Origin: Clostridiales bacterium
GTDB lineage: Bacteria; Bacillota; Clostridia; Oscillospirales; Oscillospiraceae
Direction: 5' to 3'
Assembly (NCBI GenBank): GCA_003150355.1
Contig: QAMJ01000012.1
Span: 62,001 to 126,000 of the forward strand
DNA: 64,000 nt
Shown here piece after piece: positions 1 to 7,643 of the stretch; position 1 is the first letter of the stretch; each line of letters begins with the position of its first letter. The notes below the pieces were generated by a model, which did not search any database, had not been told where the DNA came from, and saw nothing but the letters and a program-made list of their open reading frames with translations. Position numbers and translations under genes: made by a program.

Positions 1-164
1 TAGGCATAGTTCTGCTCAAGGACAAGCTCCCTGCCGGCATTATTGCCGCTCCCCGCGCCGGGCACGAGCGAGCCATAGCGGAAATACCCCAATATTCCGA
101 CAGCCGCCGCGGCTGCAAGCAGCACTGCGGCGGCGATGATATACCATCTGTGTTTTGTCTTCAT
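1..164 (-). CDS. Partial membrane-anchored protein (N-terminal 54 residues)
   Basis: Only the N-terminal end is in the window; the gene continues beyond base 1. It begins MKTKHRWYIIAAAVLL: a short basic segment, then an Ala/Leu-rich hydrophobic stretch of about 18 residues (roughly 8-26), then a polar Gly/Asn-rich segment. This fits a signal anchor or uncleaved signal peptide of a surface-exposed protein. There is no lipobox in the visible part. A promoter-like pair lies just upstream at 201-229. The product cannot be assigned from the visible part. Confidence 0.6.
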   Translation of the reverse strand, partial: MKTKHRWYIIAAAVLLAAAAAVGILGYFRYGSLVPGAGSGNNAGRELVLEQNYA

Positions 165-200
165 TCCGGGCGCGCTCCAAATACGTAAGGTATGCTTCGT

Positions 201-229
201 ATTATCCCACAAATCACCCGGCAATGCAA
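201..229 (-). promoter_or_regulatory. Putative sigma-A promoter for the partial membrane protein gene
   Basis: On the minus strand, TTGCAT (224-229) is followed after 17 bases by GATAAT (201-206), about 40 bases upstream of the start codon. Seen directly; promoter function is inferred. Confidence 0.5.
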
Positions 230-259
230 ACATATCATGTCGAAGCGTTTTCTGTTCCC

Positions 260-1051
260 TTACTTCGCGTATATCTGCCCGACTATCCAGTTGGACAGAC
301 GGCGCGGAAATAGCTTTGCGATCGCGGCCGCGCCCTTGTAGGCAAAGCCCATTGCGACGAGCGGACGCGAGCTTTTCTTCAGCGCGTATTTTGCGACGAA
401 GCTGCCCGCGTATTCGGGCGTCATGCCGGTGCGCTCGTCATGCTCCATGACGGCGACGGAGCGCTCGATGCGCCCGGCGTAAACATCGTCCCCGGCGGCG
501 GATTTGTGCCGTGCGTCGGTAAAGCCCGAGGCGATATCGCCCGGCATTATCGCGCAGACGCTTATCCCGAAAGGCCGCACCTCATTCTGGAGCGCGAGGA
601 CGTAGGCGATTATCGCCGCCTTGCTGACCGAGTACCAGAGCTGGAACGGTATCGGCACTATACCGGCGATGGAGCTCATGCAAACTATCCTGCCGCCGCC
701 CTGAGCGCGCATATGCGGCAGCACCGCGCGCGTGACATTATCCGTGCCGAACACGTTCAGCTCGAGCTGCGCGTGAGAGTCCCGGCTCTCCGTCAGCTCC
801 GCCGCCCCGGATATGCCGAAACCGGCGTTGTTGACGAGGATATCGATCCTCCCCTCGCGCGCGGCGATCTCGTCTATGACACGGCGCACCTGCGCCTCAT
901 CCGTGACGTCCGCGCTCATATGTATGATGCCGTCGGACGGGATATCGCGCCGGGATATCTCATAAACGGTGCAGCCCGCTGCCTTGAGCGAAGCCGCCGT
1001 GCAGCGGCCTATGCCGCCGCTGCCGCCTGTGACTACAGCGATCTTGTTCAT
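260..1051 (-). CDS. SDR family NAD(P)-dependent oxidoreductase
   Basis: A classical short-chain dehydrogenase/reductase of 263 residues, within the usual 250-280 range. The N-terminal cofactor motif reads TGGSGGIG, followed by an NNAG motif near residue 90 and the catalytic YSVSK (Tyr-x-x-x-Lys) near residue 150. These predict a soluble Rossmann-fold oxidoreductase; the substrate cannot be told from sequence. The ATG at 1051 is chosen because GGAG lies 12 bases upstream, whereas the ATG four codons earlier directly abuts that GGAG. The gene stands alone between a membrane protein gene and a repeat-rich spacer. The short basic C-terminal tail (RLSNWIVGQIYAK) is slightly hydrophobic. Confidence 0.9.
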   Translation of the reverse strand: MNKIAVVTGGSGGIGRCTAASLKAAGCTVYEISRRDIPSDGIIHMSADVTDEAQVRRVIDEIAAREGRIDILVNNAGFGISGAAELTESRDSHAQLELNVFGTDNVTRAVLPHMRAQGGGRIVCMSSIAGIVPIPFQLWYSVSKAAIIAYVLALQNEVRPFGISVCAIMPGDIASGFTDARHKSAAGDDVYAGRIERSVAVMEHDERTGMTPEYAGSFVAKYALKKSSRPLVAMGFAYKGAAAIAKLFPRRLSNWIVGQIYAK

Positions 1052-1085
1052 GTTTATCTGCATCTCCGTTTCCGTAAACTAAAAT

Positions 1086-1285
1086 TCAGCTTGTCAAAAA
1101 AGTCCTTACAGGACTTTTTTGACCGCGCTTTCCGCCGAGCATTTTGAAAGCATTCAAAATGCTGTTACCGAAAGCCTTGATATATCAAGGCTTTCGACGG
1201 CGGTTTATCCGATTTGAGGCGGGCCTTGCCCCCTCAAGCTCCCCCGCTGCTCAGTTCTCTGGCTTCAAAGCGAAATTTTTTGACA
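1086..1285 (+). repeat. Structured ~200 bp intergenic repeat, copy A
   Basis: Nearly identical to 26987-27184. Predicted structure: a 14-bp hairpin (1093-1123), then an outer CCGCCG/CGGCGG stem (1132-1137 with 1198-1203) enclosing a 10-bp hairpin (1139-1162) and a 12-bp hairpin (1169-1196), then a GAGG/CCTC hairpin (1216-1235). Some differences from copy B fall in hairpin loops, leaving the stems intact. It lies between the SDR gene and the end of the lipoprotein gene, with no ORF of its own. The strand given is the one on which both copies read alike. Confidence 0.85.
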
Positions 1286-1291
1286 GTCTGA

Positions 1292-1321
1292 CCTGATAGT
1301 TAAAATTTTTTAACTATCAGG
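1292..1321. terminator. Perfect 14-bp palindrome, possible terminator
   Basis: The arms CCTGATAGTTAAAA and TTTTAACTATCAGG form a 14-bp inverted repeat with a 2-base centre, 28 bases beyond the stop of the lipoprotein gene. The stem is AT-rich and lacks a clear T-tract on either strand, so an operator-like or transcription-end role is uncertain. Confidence 0.4.
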
Positions 1322-1349
1322 TACAATATAGCGTGCCGACAGAAATATG

Positions 1350-3386
1350 TCAAGCACTGTGTTCAGCCGCGAATATCTCAAGCTTGCCCCGCGCGATACT
1401 GAGCGCCGTGTCCATGTCGGAGTCCCCGTACAGATAGGGCTGCATGCTCTCGATGAATATCCGCTCCATCCCGGCGCTCTCCTGAGTGTACACCGGCGCG
1501 CCGTCAATAAGAGCCATGACCGTCCCGCCCAGCTCCGGGAGCGCATAAGAATCCAATACTGCCTCGAGCGCTGCGGCATTGCTCGGATAGCATATGCGCC
1601 GCCGGTCAAAGTCCTTCAGCTGCTGCCCCTCCATGAGCAGCAGGCGCAGGAAGCTCCACGCATTCTCCTTATCCGGGCAGGTCTCGGGGATCATATAGCA
1701 GCCGCGCGGATCGCAGACAAGGCTTGTGAAGTCATCCCCGCCGTCGCTCCCGTCAAGCAGGCGCAGCGCGCGCCCGGACTCCATGGCGCGATTCAGATAG
1801 TCCGGCTGAAGGTCTGTGTACGTCAGCTCCGGGGTTTCCGTCTCTTCGGTGTCGACCTCCGCCGGTCTTGCCGCGCATATTTCAAGCAGCGCGCGGACAC
1901 CGTCGGAGCCAAGCTCTGCCGTCCCACGCGCGAATATTCCGGGCGTCATGCAGCGCAGCAGCTCCGTCTTCGTCATCCAGCCGTTAAACAGCGGCTCGGT
2001 GCAGCCGATAGAATCCAGATACGCCTGACATTCCGCGAGCCTGAGCGCGCCCGGCTTATCGCGCAGCGCGCCGTCTGATGCGAAGGTATATATCGAAAAG
2101 CCGCTCCATATCTCGCTGAGCCGCCCATTGCGCTCGGTCCCCGGCAGCAGCCCCGGCACGAAGCTTTCGCGCGAAAGCTCCGGGTCGGCATCAAGGAACG
2201 GGTAGAGGTCGGTGAAACCGGCGGCGGTATCGATCGAGTACCCGTCGGAGACAATGAGGTCTATCCCCTCCCCGGTCGATATGTCGCGCAGCAGGCGCGC
2301 GAGCCCCTCCTCATCCGCGCCGTAATCAAGGCATTCGACGCGGTGGTCGGGCGATAGCTGCATGTACTGTGTCTTCAACGCTGCCAGCATTCCGGACGCC
2401 CGGCCGTAAAAGGCAATGTTCACCGTGCGCCTGTTGTCTATCGTCCACTCCTGCGTCAGGCACACAAGCTCCCCGGAGTTTTCCGATGGGAGAGTATCAG
2501 CCTTTTCGGGGACTAAAAGATAAGTGTTCCCGTCAAGGCTGAGGACTTCCCTATACTGCGCCTGCACGCTGTAGAGTTCGTCCAGCTCCACAGTGCGCTC
2601 CGCGGTGAAGTCGCTGCCTATGCTCAAGAGCGTCCCGCCCATGCACATGAGCGCTTCACCGGCAGCGCTGCGGCACACCGCACTCGGCGCGCGCAGGTCT
2701 ATATCGCAGTCGATGGGGATGAGTTTCCCCGCCGCGTCGTATCTATTGAGCTTTGACCTGTGGCTGTCGGTATCGATAGTCTGAAAGACCGCCTCGCCGC
2801 CTATCAGCAGCGGCGGGCAGAACTCGACGCGCTCGCGCGTGAAGATCTCAAGCTCCTCACCAGAAGCGGAATAGCGCCGGATATTGTGCACCCCGCGCAG
2901 CCAGAAGCCGCCGTCGGGCAGGGCAAGGATGCTCCGCGCCTCGTCCCCCGCATCGATGCTCACGGGGTAAGTCCCGGTCAAGCTGCCGTCAGGCAGATAG
3001 GCGCTCACAGTATACTGCATCCCGCCGTCCGCTTCCTCGCTGCACAGCATGAGAAAGCGCCCCGCGGCGCAGTCAAGGGAGATGGGGCTGCCTGTTCCCG
3101 GCAGCGCCGTCACTGCGGCTTCGCCGATGCGCAGTCCGCCGTCAAGCGTATAGTCCATGCGCGCAAGGCAGGGCGTGCCGTCCCTGACGCCGCATAAAAA
3201 GATGTGCTCCCCGTCCGCCGCAGCTGCGCTTATCGTGCCGTCAAGGCCGAACGGATAGCGGCTCACCGCCTCGGTGCGCCAGTAATATGTCTCCTCCGGG
3301 CTTTCAGGCTCCGCGTTTTCTTCTCCGCAGGCGCACAGCGTCAGGAGCATGGACAGCGCGAGCATGAGCGTCAGCAGCTTTTTCAT
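1350..3386 (-). CDS. Large lipoprotein: propeller-like N-terminus fused to an extracellular solute-binding domain
   Basis: The 678-residue protein begins MKKLLTLMLALSMLLTLCACG, a lipoprotein signal with the predicted lipidated Cys just after the hydrophobic core, so it should be anchored outside the membrane. Residues ~40-320 consist of repeated short beta-rich units (for example DGEHIFLCGVRDGT, LPDGGFWLRGV) resembling a beta-propeller. From about residue 325 (NIAFYGRASGMLAALKTQY) the sequence resembles family 1 extracellular solute-binding proteins, including a late segment with CYMIPETCPDKENAWSFLRLL. No permease gene is nearby, so it may be an orphan sensor or receptor. The ATG at 3386 has AGGAG 8 bases upstream; the upstream in-frame ATG has no good site. 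Confidence 0.75.
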   Translation of the reverse strand: MKKLLTLMLALSMLLTLCACGEENAEPESPEETYYWRTEAVSRYPFGLDGTISAAAADGEHIFLCGVRDGTPCLARMDYTLDGGLRIGEAAVTALPGTGSPISLDCAAGRFLMLCSEEADGGMQYTVSAYLPDGSLTGTYPVSIDAGDEARSILALPDGGFWLRGVHNIRRYSASGEELEIFTRERVEFCPPLLIGGEAVFQTIDTDSHRSKLNRYDAAGKLIPIDCDIDLRAPSAVCRSAAGEALMCMGGTLLSIGSDFTAERTVELDELYSVQAQYREVLSLDGNTYLLVPEKADTLPSENSGELVCLTQEWTIDNRRTVNIAFYGRASGMLAALKTQYMQLSPDHRVECLDYGADEEGLARLLRDISTGEGIDLIVSDGYSIDTAAGFTDLYPFLDADPELSRESFVPGLLPGTERNGRLSEIWSGFSIYTFASDGALRDKPGALRLAECQAYLDSIGCTEPLFNGWMTKTELLRCMTPGIFARGTAELGSDGVRALLEICAARPAEVDTEETETPELTYTDLQPDYLNRAMESGRALRLLDGSDGGDDFTSLVCDPRGCYMIPETCPDKENAWSFLRLLLMEGQQLKDFDRRRICYPSNAAALEAVLDSYALPELGGTVMALIDGAPVYTQESAGMERIFIESMQPYLYGDSDMDTALSIARGKLEIFAAEHSA

Positions 3387-3451
3387 GGCAGTCACTCCTA
3401 TCATGTTATTCTATAATAATGACATGTTCCGATGGGAAAAAGTTTCATTAT

Positions 3452-3486
3452 AAAAAGGCATGCTGCGCGGGCAGTATGCCTTTTTT
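3452..3486. terminator. Bidirectional-looking terminator hairpin
   Basis: An A-tract, a stem of about 10 bp with one mismatch (AAGGCATGCTGC pairing with GCAGTATGCCTT) and a T-tract form an intrinsic terminator usable from either side. It follows the MMPL remnant (minus strand) and precedes the promoter region of the lipoprotein gene. Confidence 0.7.
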
Positions 3487-3525
3487 GATATTATTCTGCT
3501 TTATTCTTCGCGGCTTTCTTTTTCC

Positions 3526-3921
3526 TTACCACGAAGAACGCAGCGGCTTGCGGCAGTATGCGATAAGCCCCGGCATCAGCAAGAACACCGTGATAAGGCT
3601 GCACACTATGCTCTTCGACAGCACAAGGCCGAGGTCGTAGCCGAGGCGGAACTGCATCAGCATCAGCGCGACAAGCCCCGCGATGGTCGTGAGGCTGGAG
3701 GAGGATATCTCTACGATGGACTTTGCAAGCGCCTCGATGAGCGCGTCATACTCGGTCGGGAAGAGCTCGGTCTCGTCCCCGTCGAAGGACACCGTCAGCA
3801 GCGCCGCGGAGCTTACGAAGTGCGCCGTGGAATCGTCAAAGGTGACGCCGGTCACATGCGGCGGCGCCGCTATCTCGTCGGCCACAGCCTTCGCCCGGTC
3901 GTAGGTTGTGTTCGCGAGCAT
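3526..3921 (-). pseudogene. Remnant of an MMPL/RND-family exporter
   Basis: An open fragment of about 131 codons with no ribosome binding site. Its second half (SIVEISSSSLTTIAGLVALM, then RLGYDLGLVLSKSI and LITVFLLMPGLI) matches the TM4-TM6 region ending the first half of MMPL family exporters, which are normally several hundred residues long. Its first half resembles the extracytoplasmic domain, joined directly to the later TM region as if an internal stretch were deleted. The C-terminal half of the transporter is missing: the frame ends in CRKPLRSSW soon after MPGLI. It overlaps the 3' end of the HD gene in another frame. Best read as a decayed, multiply deleted gene. Confidence 0.6.
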
Positions 3922-4910
3922 ATCGCCCTGTCAAGCGGCGTGTCCATGAAGTCCTTTATCTCTCTGGCAAACTGTGCGTTTATTTCAGACAGCCGCCCCG
4001 CGCCGCGCACGAACGGATCGATGCGCCGTTTCTTTGCGCCGATCACGCGCCACGCGCCATCAGGGAACGCTTCCCTGTCGGTGACTATTTCATGCAGCGC
4101 ACAGTAGCCGCGCCACAGTTTGGCTGTCTCCGCGTCGGACATGAGCTTTTCTATAACGGTCTCCTCCGTCAGATAAAGCTCCTCCGCGCTAAGTACATTC
4201 TTTTCGAGCGTCCGCCACAGAAGCTCCGAGAGCATCTGCATCGCGTATCTGTCCTCGTCTGAAACGTATATGCGTGACATTTCGAGCGCGTCATGCGCGA
4301 AGCGGTACGCCGTGTCGGCATCGGTAAATGAAAGCTCCGTCTCGCCGTGCTCGTTTACCGCGACGCATAGATCGTCATAATACGCCTGAAGCTCCGCTGC
4401 AGTCCTCCCGGTATATGCCGCAAGGTTCCCGAGCGTGTATTCGAGCCTGTCCGCCGAAAGGCGCGGACTGTCGTTATCCGCGACGGGGTAGATGTGATAA
4501 TCCGTCACAGCGTCCGGGTCTATATTGTATTTATCGAGCAGGCGCGTTATGCCCTCGGAGCCGCGTATCAGTTCTCCGGTGCGCCACTCGGTGTGCTCCT
4601 GCGCCATATAGTCGCCGTACAGAAAGTCCACCGTGTGCGCGAACACCGGTGTCGCAATATCGTGGAACAGCCCCGCGAGCGTCTGCGCCATGCTGCCGGT
4701 GAAGTGCCAGACGATGAGCGCCGCGCCCACGCTGTGCCGGTACCTCGAATATTTCGGCAGACCTCGAAAGCGAGGGAAGGAGGTATATTCACAGCCGCAG
4801 TTCATGCCGACGTGCTTTAGCCGCTGCATCTCTGGCAGGGCGCAGAACTCATCGAGCCACTCCGGACGCTCCGCGCTGTACAGCACAGGGCTGGTTTCCG
4901 TCTCCGTCAT
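3870..4910 (-). CDS. HD-domain phosphohydrolase-like protein, C-terminus probably altered
   Basis: The 346-residue protein carries HD-superfamily metal ligands: YRHSVG near residue 59, then LFHDIATPVFAH around residue 83, matching the H...HD order of metal-dependent nucleotide phosphohydrolases. It lacks membrane segments and should be cytoplasmic; the substrate is unknown. The start ATG overlaps the stop of the LOG gene (ATGA), so the two are translationally coupled. The last ~18 residues (after FMDTPLDRA) are Arg/Thr/Pro-rich and run into the MMPL exporter remnant in another frame, suggesting a deletion replaced the original C-terminus. The catalytic domain seems intact, so it may still be active. 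Confidence 0.75.
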   Translation of the reverse strand: MTETETSPVLYSAERPEWLDEFCALPEMQRLKHVGMNCGCEYTSFPRFRGLPKYSRYRHSVGAALIVWHFTGSMAQTLAGLFHDIATPVFAHTVDFLYGDYMAQEHTEWRTGELIRGSEGITRLLDKYNIDPDAVTDYHIYPVADNDSPRLSADRLEYTLGNLAAYTGRTAAELQAYYDDLCVAVNEHGETELSFTDADTAYRFAHDALEMSRIYVSDEDRYAMQMLSELLWRTLEKNVLSAEELYLTEETVIEKLMSDAETAKLWRGYCALHEIVTDREAFPDGAWRVIGAKKRRIDPFVRGAGRLSEINAQFAREIKDFMDTPLDRAICSRTQPTTGRRLWPTR

Positions 4911-5443
4911 GCCTTTTCCAGTATCGCCCTGATCTCTGCGAGGTCGGAGGCATAATATATCCCGCGCTGCTTCTCGGTGGTCGAAAGTCCCATATCTATC
5001 ATGTGCCCCAGCAGTGCCTTGAGCCCGTCATAGTATCCGTTTAAATTGTATAGTATGCACGGCGCCTTGAGCATTTCCAGTGCGGAGCAGGACATCACCT
5101 CGGAAATTTCCTCGAGCGTACCCGTCCCGCCGGGGAAGGCGATAAACGCATCGCCCAGCTCCATCATTTTCGTCTTGCGCTCCGGCATATCCTTTGTCAC
5201 GATAAGGCGGGTTATCGCGTCATACTCAAAGCCCGCGTCGATGAAGAACTGCGGCTCGACGCCTGTCACCTCGCCGCCCGCCATGAGTACGCTCTCGGCA
5301 AGCTCGCCCATGAGCCCGGCCTTAGAGCCGCCGTACACAAGGGCGTTGCCGCTCTCGCCTATCCATGTGCCGAGCTCCCGCACCGCGCTCTTGAGCGTAG
5401 GGGCGTTTCCTTCGTTCGCGCCGAGATACACTGTGATGTTCAT
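4907..5443 (-). CDS. LOG family (TIGR00730-type) Rossmann-fold protein
   Basis: A 178-residue protein with the family motif PGGTGTLEE near residue 105 and an upstream ERKTKMM segment, the diagnostic pair of LOG/TIGR00730 proteins. Characterised members remove ribose 5-phosphate from cytokinin nucleotides or hydrolyse nucleoside monophosphates; the bacterial substrate here is unknown. The start at 5443 (MNITVYLGAN) is preferred over an upstream ATG because it forms an ATGA overlap with the stop of the preceding ATL gene and matches the family N-terminus. It is the middle gene of an ATL-LOG-HD operon joined by 4-base overlaps on both sides. Confidence 0.9.
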   Translation of the reverse strand: MNITVYLGANEGNAPTLKSAVRELGTWIGESGNALVYGGSKAGLMGELAESVLMAGGEVTGVEPQFFIDAGFEYDAITRLIVTKDMPERKTKMMELGDAFIAFPGGTGTLEEISEVMSCSALEMLKAPCILYNLNGYYDGLKALLGHMIDMGLSTTEKQRGIYYASDLAEIRAILEKA

Positions 5444-5781
5444 TCTTCGTCCTCCGTGAGCAATAATTCTATAGTAGGGACATACCGGCATTTCTCCATG
5501 TCGACTCTGCCGTCAGGCAGGAAGCTCACCCGCTCCTCCTCAAGCAGAATGCGGCGGAAATCCGCGTGCCCGCCGCCGGCTATTTCGCCGCTGTCCTTCA
5601 CGACGCGCTGCCACGGTATATCATCCGGGCAGCAGCGCATCGCCCAGCCGACCTGCCGCGCCGCTCTCGGCGCGCCGAGCACGCGGGCGATCTGCCCATA
5701 GGACATGACCTTGCCCGCCGGGATACGCGCGACGACCTTATACACTTCCTCAAAGAAGCTGTTTTTCTTCTCTTCGCTCAT
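5440..5781 (-). CDS. Alkyltransferase-like protein (ATL, MGMT DNA-binding fold)
   Basis: A 113-residue protein with the DNA-binding fold of O6-alkylguanine-DNA alkyltransferases (YGQIARVLGAPRAARQVGWAM), but the active-site PCHRV is replaced by PWQRV. This marks alkyltransferase-like proteins, which bind O6-alkylguanine without repairing it and hand the lesion to nucleotide excision repair. The start at 5781 (MSEEKKNSFF) has AAGGAA about 8 bases upstream; the longer reading begins inside the upstream spacer. First gene of the ATL-LOG-HD operon. Because catalytic Cys is absent it should not be called an alkyltransferase. Confidence 0.88.
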   Translation of the reverse strand: MSEEKKNSFFEEVYKVVARIPAGKVMSYGQIARVLGAPRAARQVGWAMRCCPDDIPWQRVVKDSGEIAGGGHADFRRILLEEERVSFLPDGRVDMEKCRYVPTIELLLTEDEE

Positions 5782-5852
5782 GCCGCGTTCCTTCAAAGAT
5801 TTTTGATGTGATATTGTACCATGCGCCGAAAAAGTTTTCAACAATGGCAATG

Positions 5853-5883
5853 TAAAAACAGCGGCGGGATATTCTCCCGCCGC
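5853..5883 (-). terminator. Intrinsic terminator of the 19-codon mini-gene
   Basis: A stem GCGGCGGGA/TCCCGCCGC (5861-5883) is followed on the minus strand by TGTTTTTA. It lies 10 bases beyond the stop of the mini-gene at 5894-5953. Confidence 0.75.
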
Positions 5884-5893
5884 ATCAGCTTGC

Positions 5894-5953
5894 TTATTTT
5901 ACTTTTTCCCGGCGCAGGGTTTTAATGAAATTTCCTATTTTGATCCGATTCAT
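5894..5953 (-). CDS. 19-codon mini-gene, possible truncated XRE-type HTH start
   Basis: The predicted peptide is MNRIKIGNFIKTLRREKVK. It resembles the first helix of XRE-family regulators (typically xxIGKFIxxLRKEKxLTQ), cut by a stop before the helix-turn-helix. The unit is complete: extended -10 box upstream, GGGAGG ribosome binding site 8 bases before the ATG, and an intrinsic terminator just after the stop, giving a transcript of roughly 115 bases. It could be a decayed regulator, a small basic peptide, or the leader of a small RNA. Translation is inferred only from the ribosome binding site. Confidence 0.45.
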   Translation of the reverse strand: MNRIKIGNFIKTLRREKVK

Positions 5954-5980
5954 ATTTCTGCCTCCCTCGTTTACGGCTCG

Positions 5981-5989
5981 ATAATAGCA
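5981..5989 (-). promoter_or_regulatory. Extended -10 promoter of the mini-gene
   Basis: On the minus strand TGC precedes TATTAT (5981-5986), an extended -10 arrangement. No strong -35 is visible at 17 bases. Confidence 0.45.
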
Positions 5990-6068
5990 CGGCTGTCCCC
6001 GCGGCAACAGGACACAAAGCGAGCAATGTCCGCATGGGACACGGTGTGTCACCTGCGAAAAGTCAAAT

Positions 6069-6095
6069 ATCCGGGCGCGGTTTACGCGCCCGGAT
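6069..6095 (-). terminator. Terminator after the YtrA-ABC cassette
   Basis: An 11-bp GC-rich stem (ATCCGGGCGCG with its complement, 5-base loop) followed on the minus strand by ATTTGACTTTT, 26 bases beyond the permease stop. Confidence 0.65.
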
Positions 6096-6120
6096 AAATT
6101 TCAAATTACCGTCTCCTGCC

Positions 6121-6951
6121 TCACGCGAGATTCAGCCACTTTTTCAGGCAAAGCGTGGTCGGGATGTAGTACAGCGCGGCCTTCACCATTTCAATCGCGA
6201 TGAAGATAAGCATCACCACGTGCGTGGCTGTGCTTATATCGAGAGTGTCGATGTTCCCGACGAGGTCGAACAGCCCGGAGTTGCCGGTGATGCTCGCGCT
6301 GAGAACGGCAAGCATGGTCATCGCGGCGCTGAGCACAAAGAAGGACACTACCGACAGCAGCCCTTTATGGTCATTGAAGCTGTGGCCGATGGCCATGGCG
6401 GCGTAGAAGTGCAGGCACACGGAGCAGGAGTACACAAACAGCAGTACGATGCCCTCGATCACATAGCCCGCGATGTCCCAGCCGGTGAAGAAGTCCCAGA
6501 AGTGCACCTCATTGAGCATACCGTCGATGCTGATGACGCCCTCTCCGGTGAACATGGCGTTCAGGCTCGTAGAAGTCATGATGAACGTCGAGAGCACGAC
6601 CACGACGGCGGTGGCAAAGAACCAGATAAATGACGAAATGAGCTTTGCGAAGATATGCTCATCGACTGTCGCGGGCAGGGTAAAGGACACATAGCCCTCA
6701 TCACCGAGGAGGTTCTTGTAAAAGCGCTGGATCATCATGACAACGGCAACGACACACACCGCCATCACGCCCATGACGAACGCAAAAATGATGAGCCCGT
6801 ATACAACGTTCAGCCAACTGTAATCGACCTGATGTTCCATCGCCGTGGTCGAGATACCTGCCAGCACCGACAGTGCCAGCACCGCGCCGAGAAACGGCAG
6901 CATAATGCGCCTGCTCGCGCGCAGCTCATGTTTTATAAGCTTACTCAGCAT
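6121..6951 (-). CDS. ABC transporter permease (ABC-2 type membrane protein)
   Basis: A 276-residue integral membrane protein beginning MLSKLIKHELRASRRIMLPF, the cytosolic amphipathic start typical of ABC-2 permeases, followed by about six hydrophobic segments. It overlaps the upstream ATPase gene by 7 bases and has AGGGAGG before its ATG. With the ATPase and GntR regulator it forms a YtrABC-like cassette; such systems are usually linked to cell-envelope stress and antimicrobial peptide response. The substrate is unknown and direction of transport cannot be told from sequence. Confidence 0.8.
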   Translation of the reverse strand: MLSKLIKHELRASRRIMLPFLGAVLALSVLAGISTTAMEHQVDYSWLNVVYGLIIFAFVMGVMAVCVVAVVMMIQRFYKNLLGDEGYVSFTLPATVDEHIFAKLISSFIWFFATAVVVVLSTFIMTSTSLNAMFTGEGVISIDGMLNEVHFWDFFTGWDIAGYVIEGIVLLFVYSCSVCLHFYAAMAIGHSFNDHKGLLSVVSFFVLSAAMTMLAVLSASITGNSGLFDLVGNIDTLDISTATHVVMLIFIAIEMVKAALYYIPTTLCLKKWLNLA

Positions 6952-7643
6952 TTGAATACCTCCCTGAACAGAGCGTCGACGCTCTTGCCGTACTGCTCTC
7001 TTATATCGTCAACGCTCGACTGCATGTTCACCTTGCCGTCCTTGAGGAAGATGACCTCGTCAAGCGCGTTTTCAACGTCGCTTATGAGATGGGTGGAAAT
7101 GATGACGCTTGCGTTCTCGTCATAGTTTCTGATGATGGTGTCGAGGATATAGTCCCTCGTCGCGGGGTCGACGCCGCCTATCGGCTCATCGAGCAGATAG
7201 AGTCTTGCACGGCGGCTCATGACCATGATGAGCTGCACCTTCTCTCGCGTGCCCTTGGACATCTGCTTTATCGTCCGCTTCTCGGGTATGTTCAGATGCT
7301 CGAGCATTTTCCCGGCGCGCTCACGGTCAAAGTCCGCGTAGAAGTCGGCATAGAGATCCATGAGCTGCCTGGTATTCATCCACTCCGGCAGGCAGGGGCG
7401 GTCGGGCAGATAGCTCACGAGCGCCTTGCTCTCCTTGCCGGGCTTATACCCGCAGACGTCGATCTCGCCCGAGTCCGGCGTCAGCAGGCCGTTTGCCAGC
7501 TTAATAAGCGTTGTTTTGCCGCTGCCGTTCGGGCCGAGCAGACCCACAACGCGCCCCGGCATGATAGAAATGTTGACCTCGTCAAGCGCCTGAACATTGC
7601 CGAAGCGCTTGCTCAGTCCTCTGCATTCAAAGCATGCTTCCAT
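6945..7643 (-). CDS. ABC transporter ATP-binding protein
   Basis: A 232-residue nucleotide-binding domain with Walker A GPNGSGKTT, signature region MSKGTREKVQL (a variant of LSGGQ) and Walker B RLYLLDEPIGGVD. The start at 7643 (MEACFECRGL) follows GAGGAGGAC with good spacing and overlaps the regulator's 3' end; the longer frame begins inside the regulator. The variant signature with SKG is common in YtrB-type ATPases. It pairs with the permease immediately downstream. Confidence 0.92.
   Translation of the reverse strand: MEACFECRGLSKRFGNVQALDEVNISIMPGRVVGLLGPNGSGKTTLIKLANGLLTPDSGEIDVCGYKPGKESKALVSYLPDRPCLPEWMNTRQLMDLYADFYADFDRERAGKMLEHLNIPEKRTIKQMSKGTREKVQLIMVMSRRARLYLLDEPIGGVDPATRDYILDTIIRNYDENASVIISTHLISDVENALDEVIFLKDGKVNMQSSVDDIREQYGKSVDALFREVFKC

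Noticed and set aside
3460..3545. A basic tail (AFFVVRKKKAAKNKAE) readable in another frame after the MMPL remnant, as part of a second broken gene
   Set aside because: Only a few codons before the terminator; it may be chance or a scar, and there is too little sequence to support a feature.
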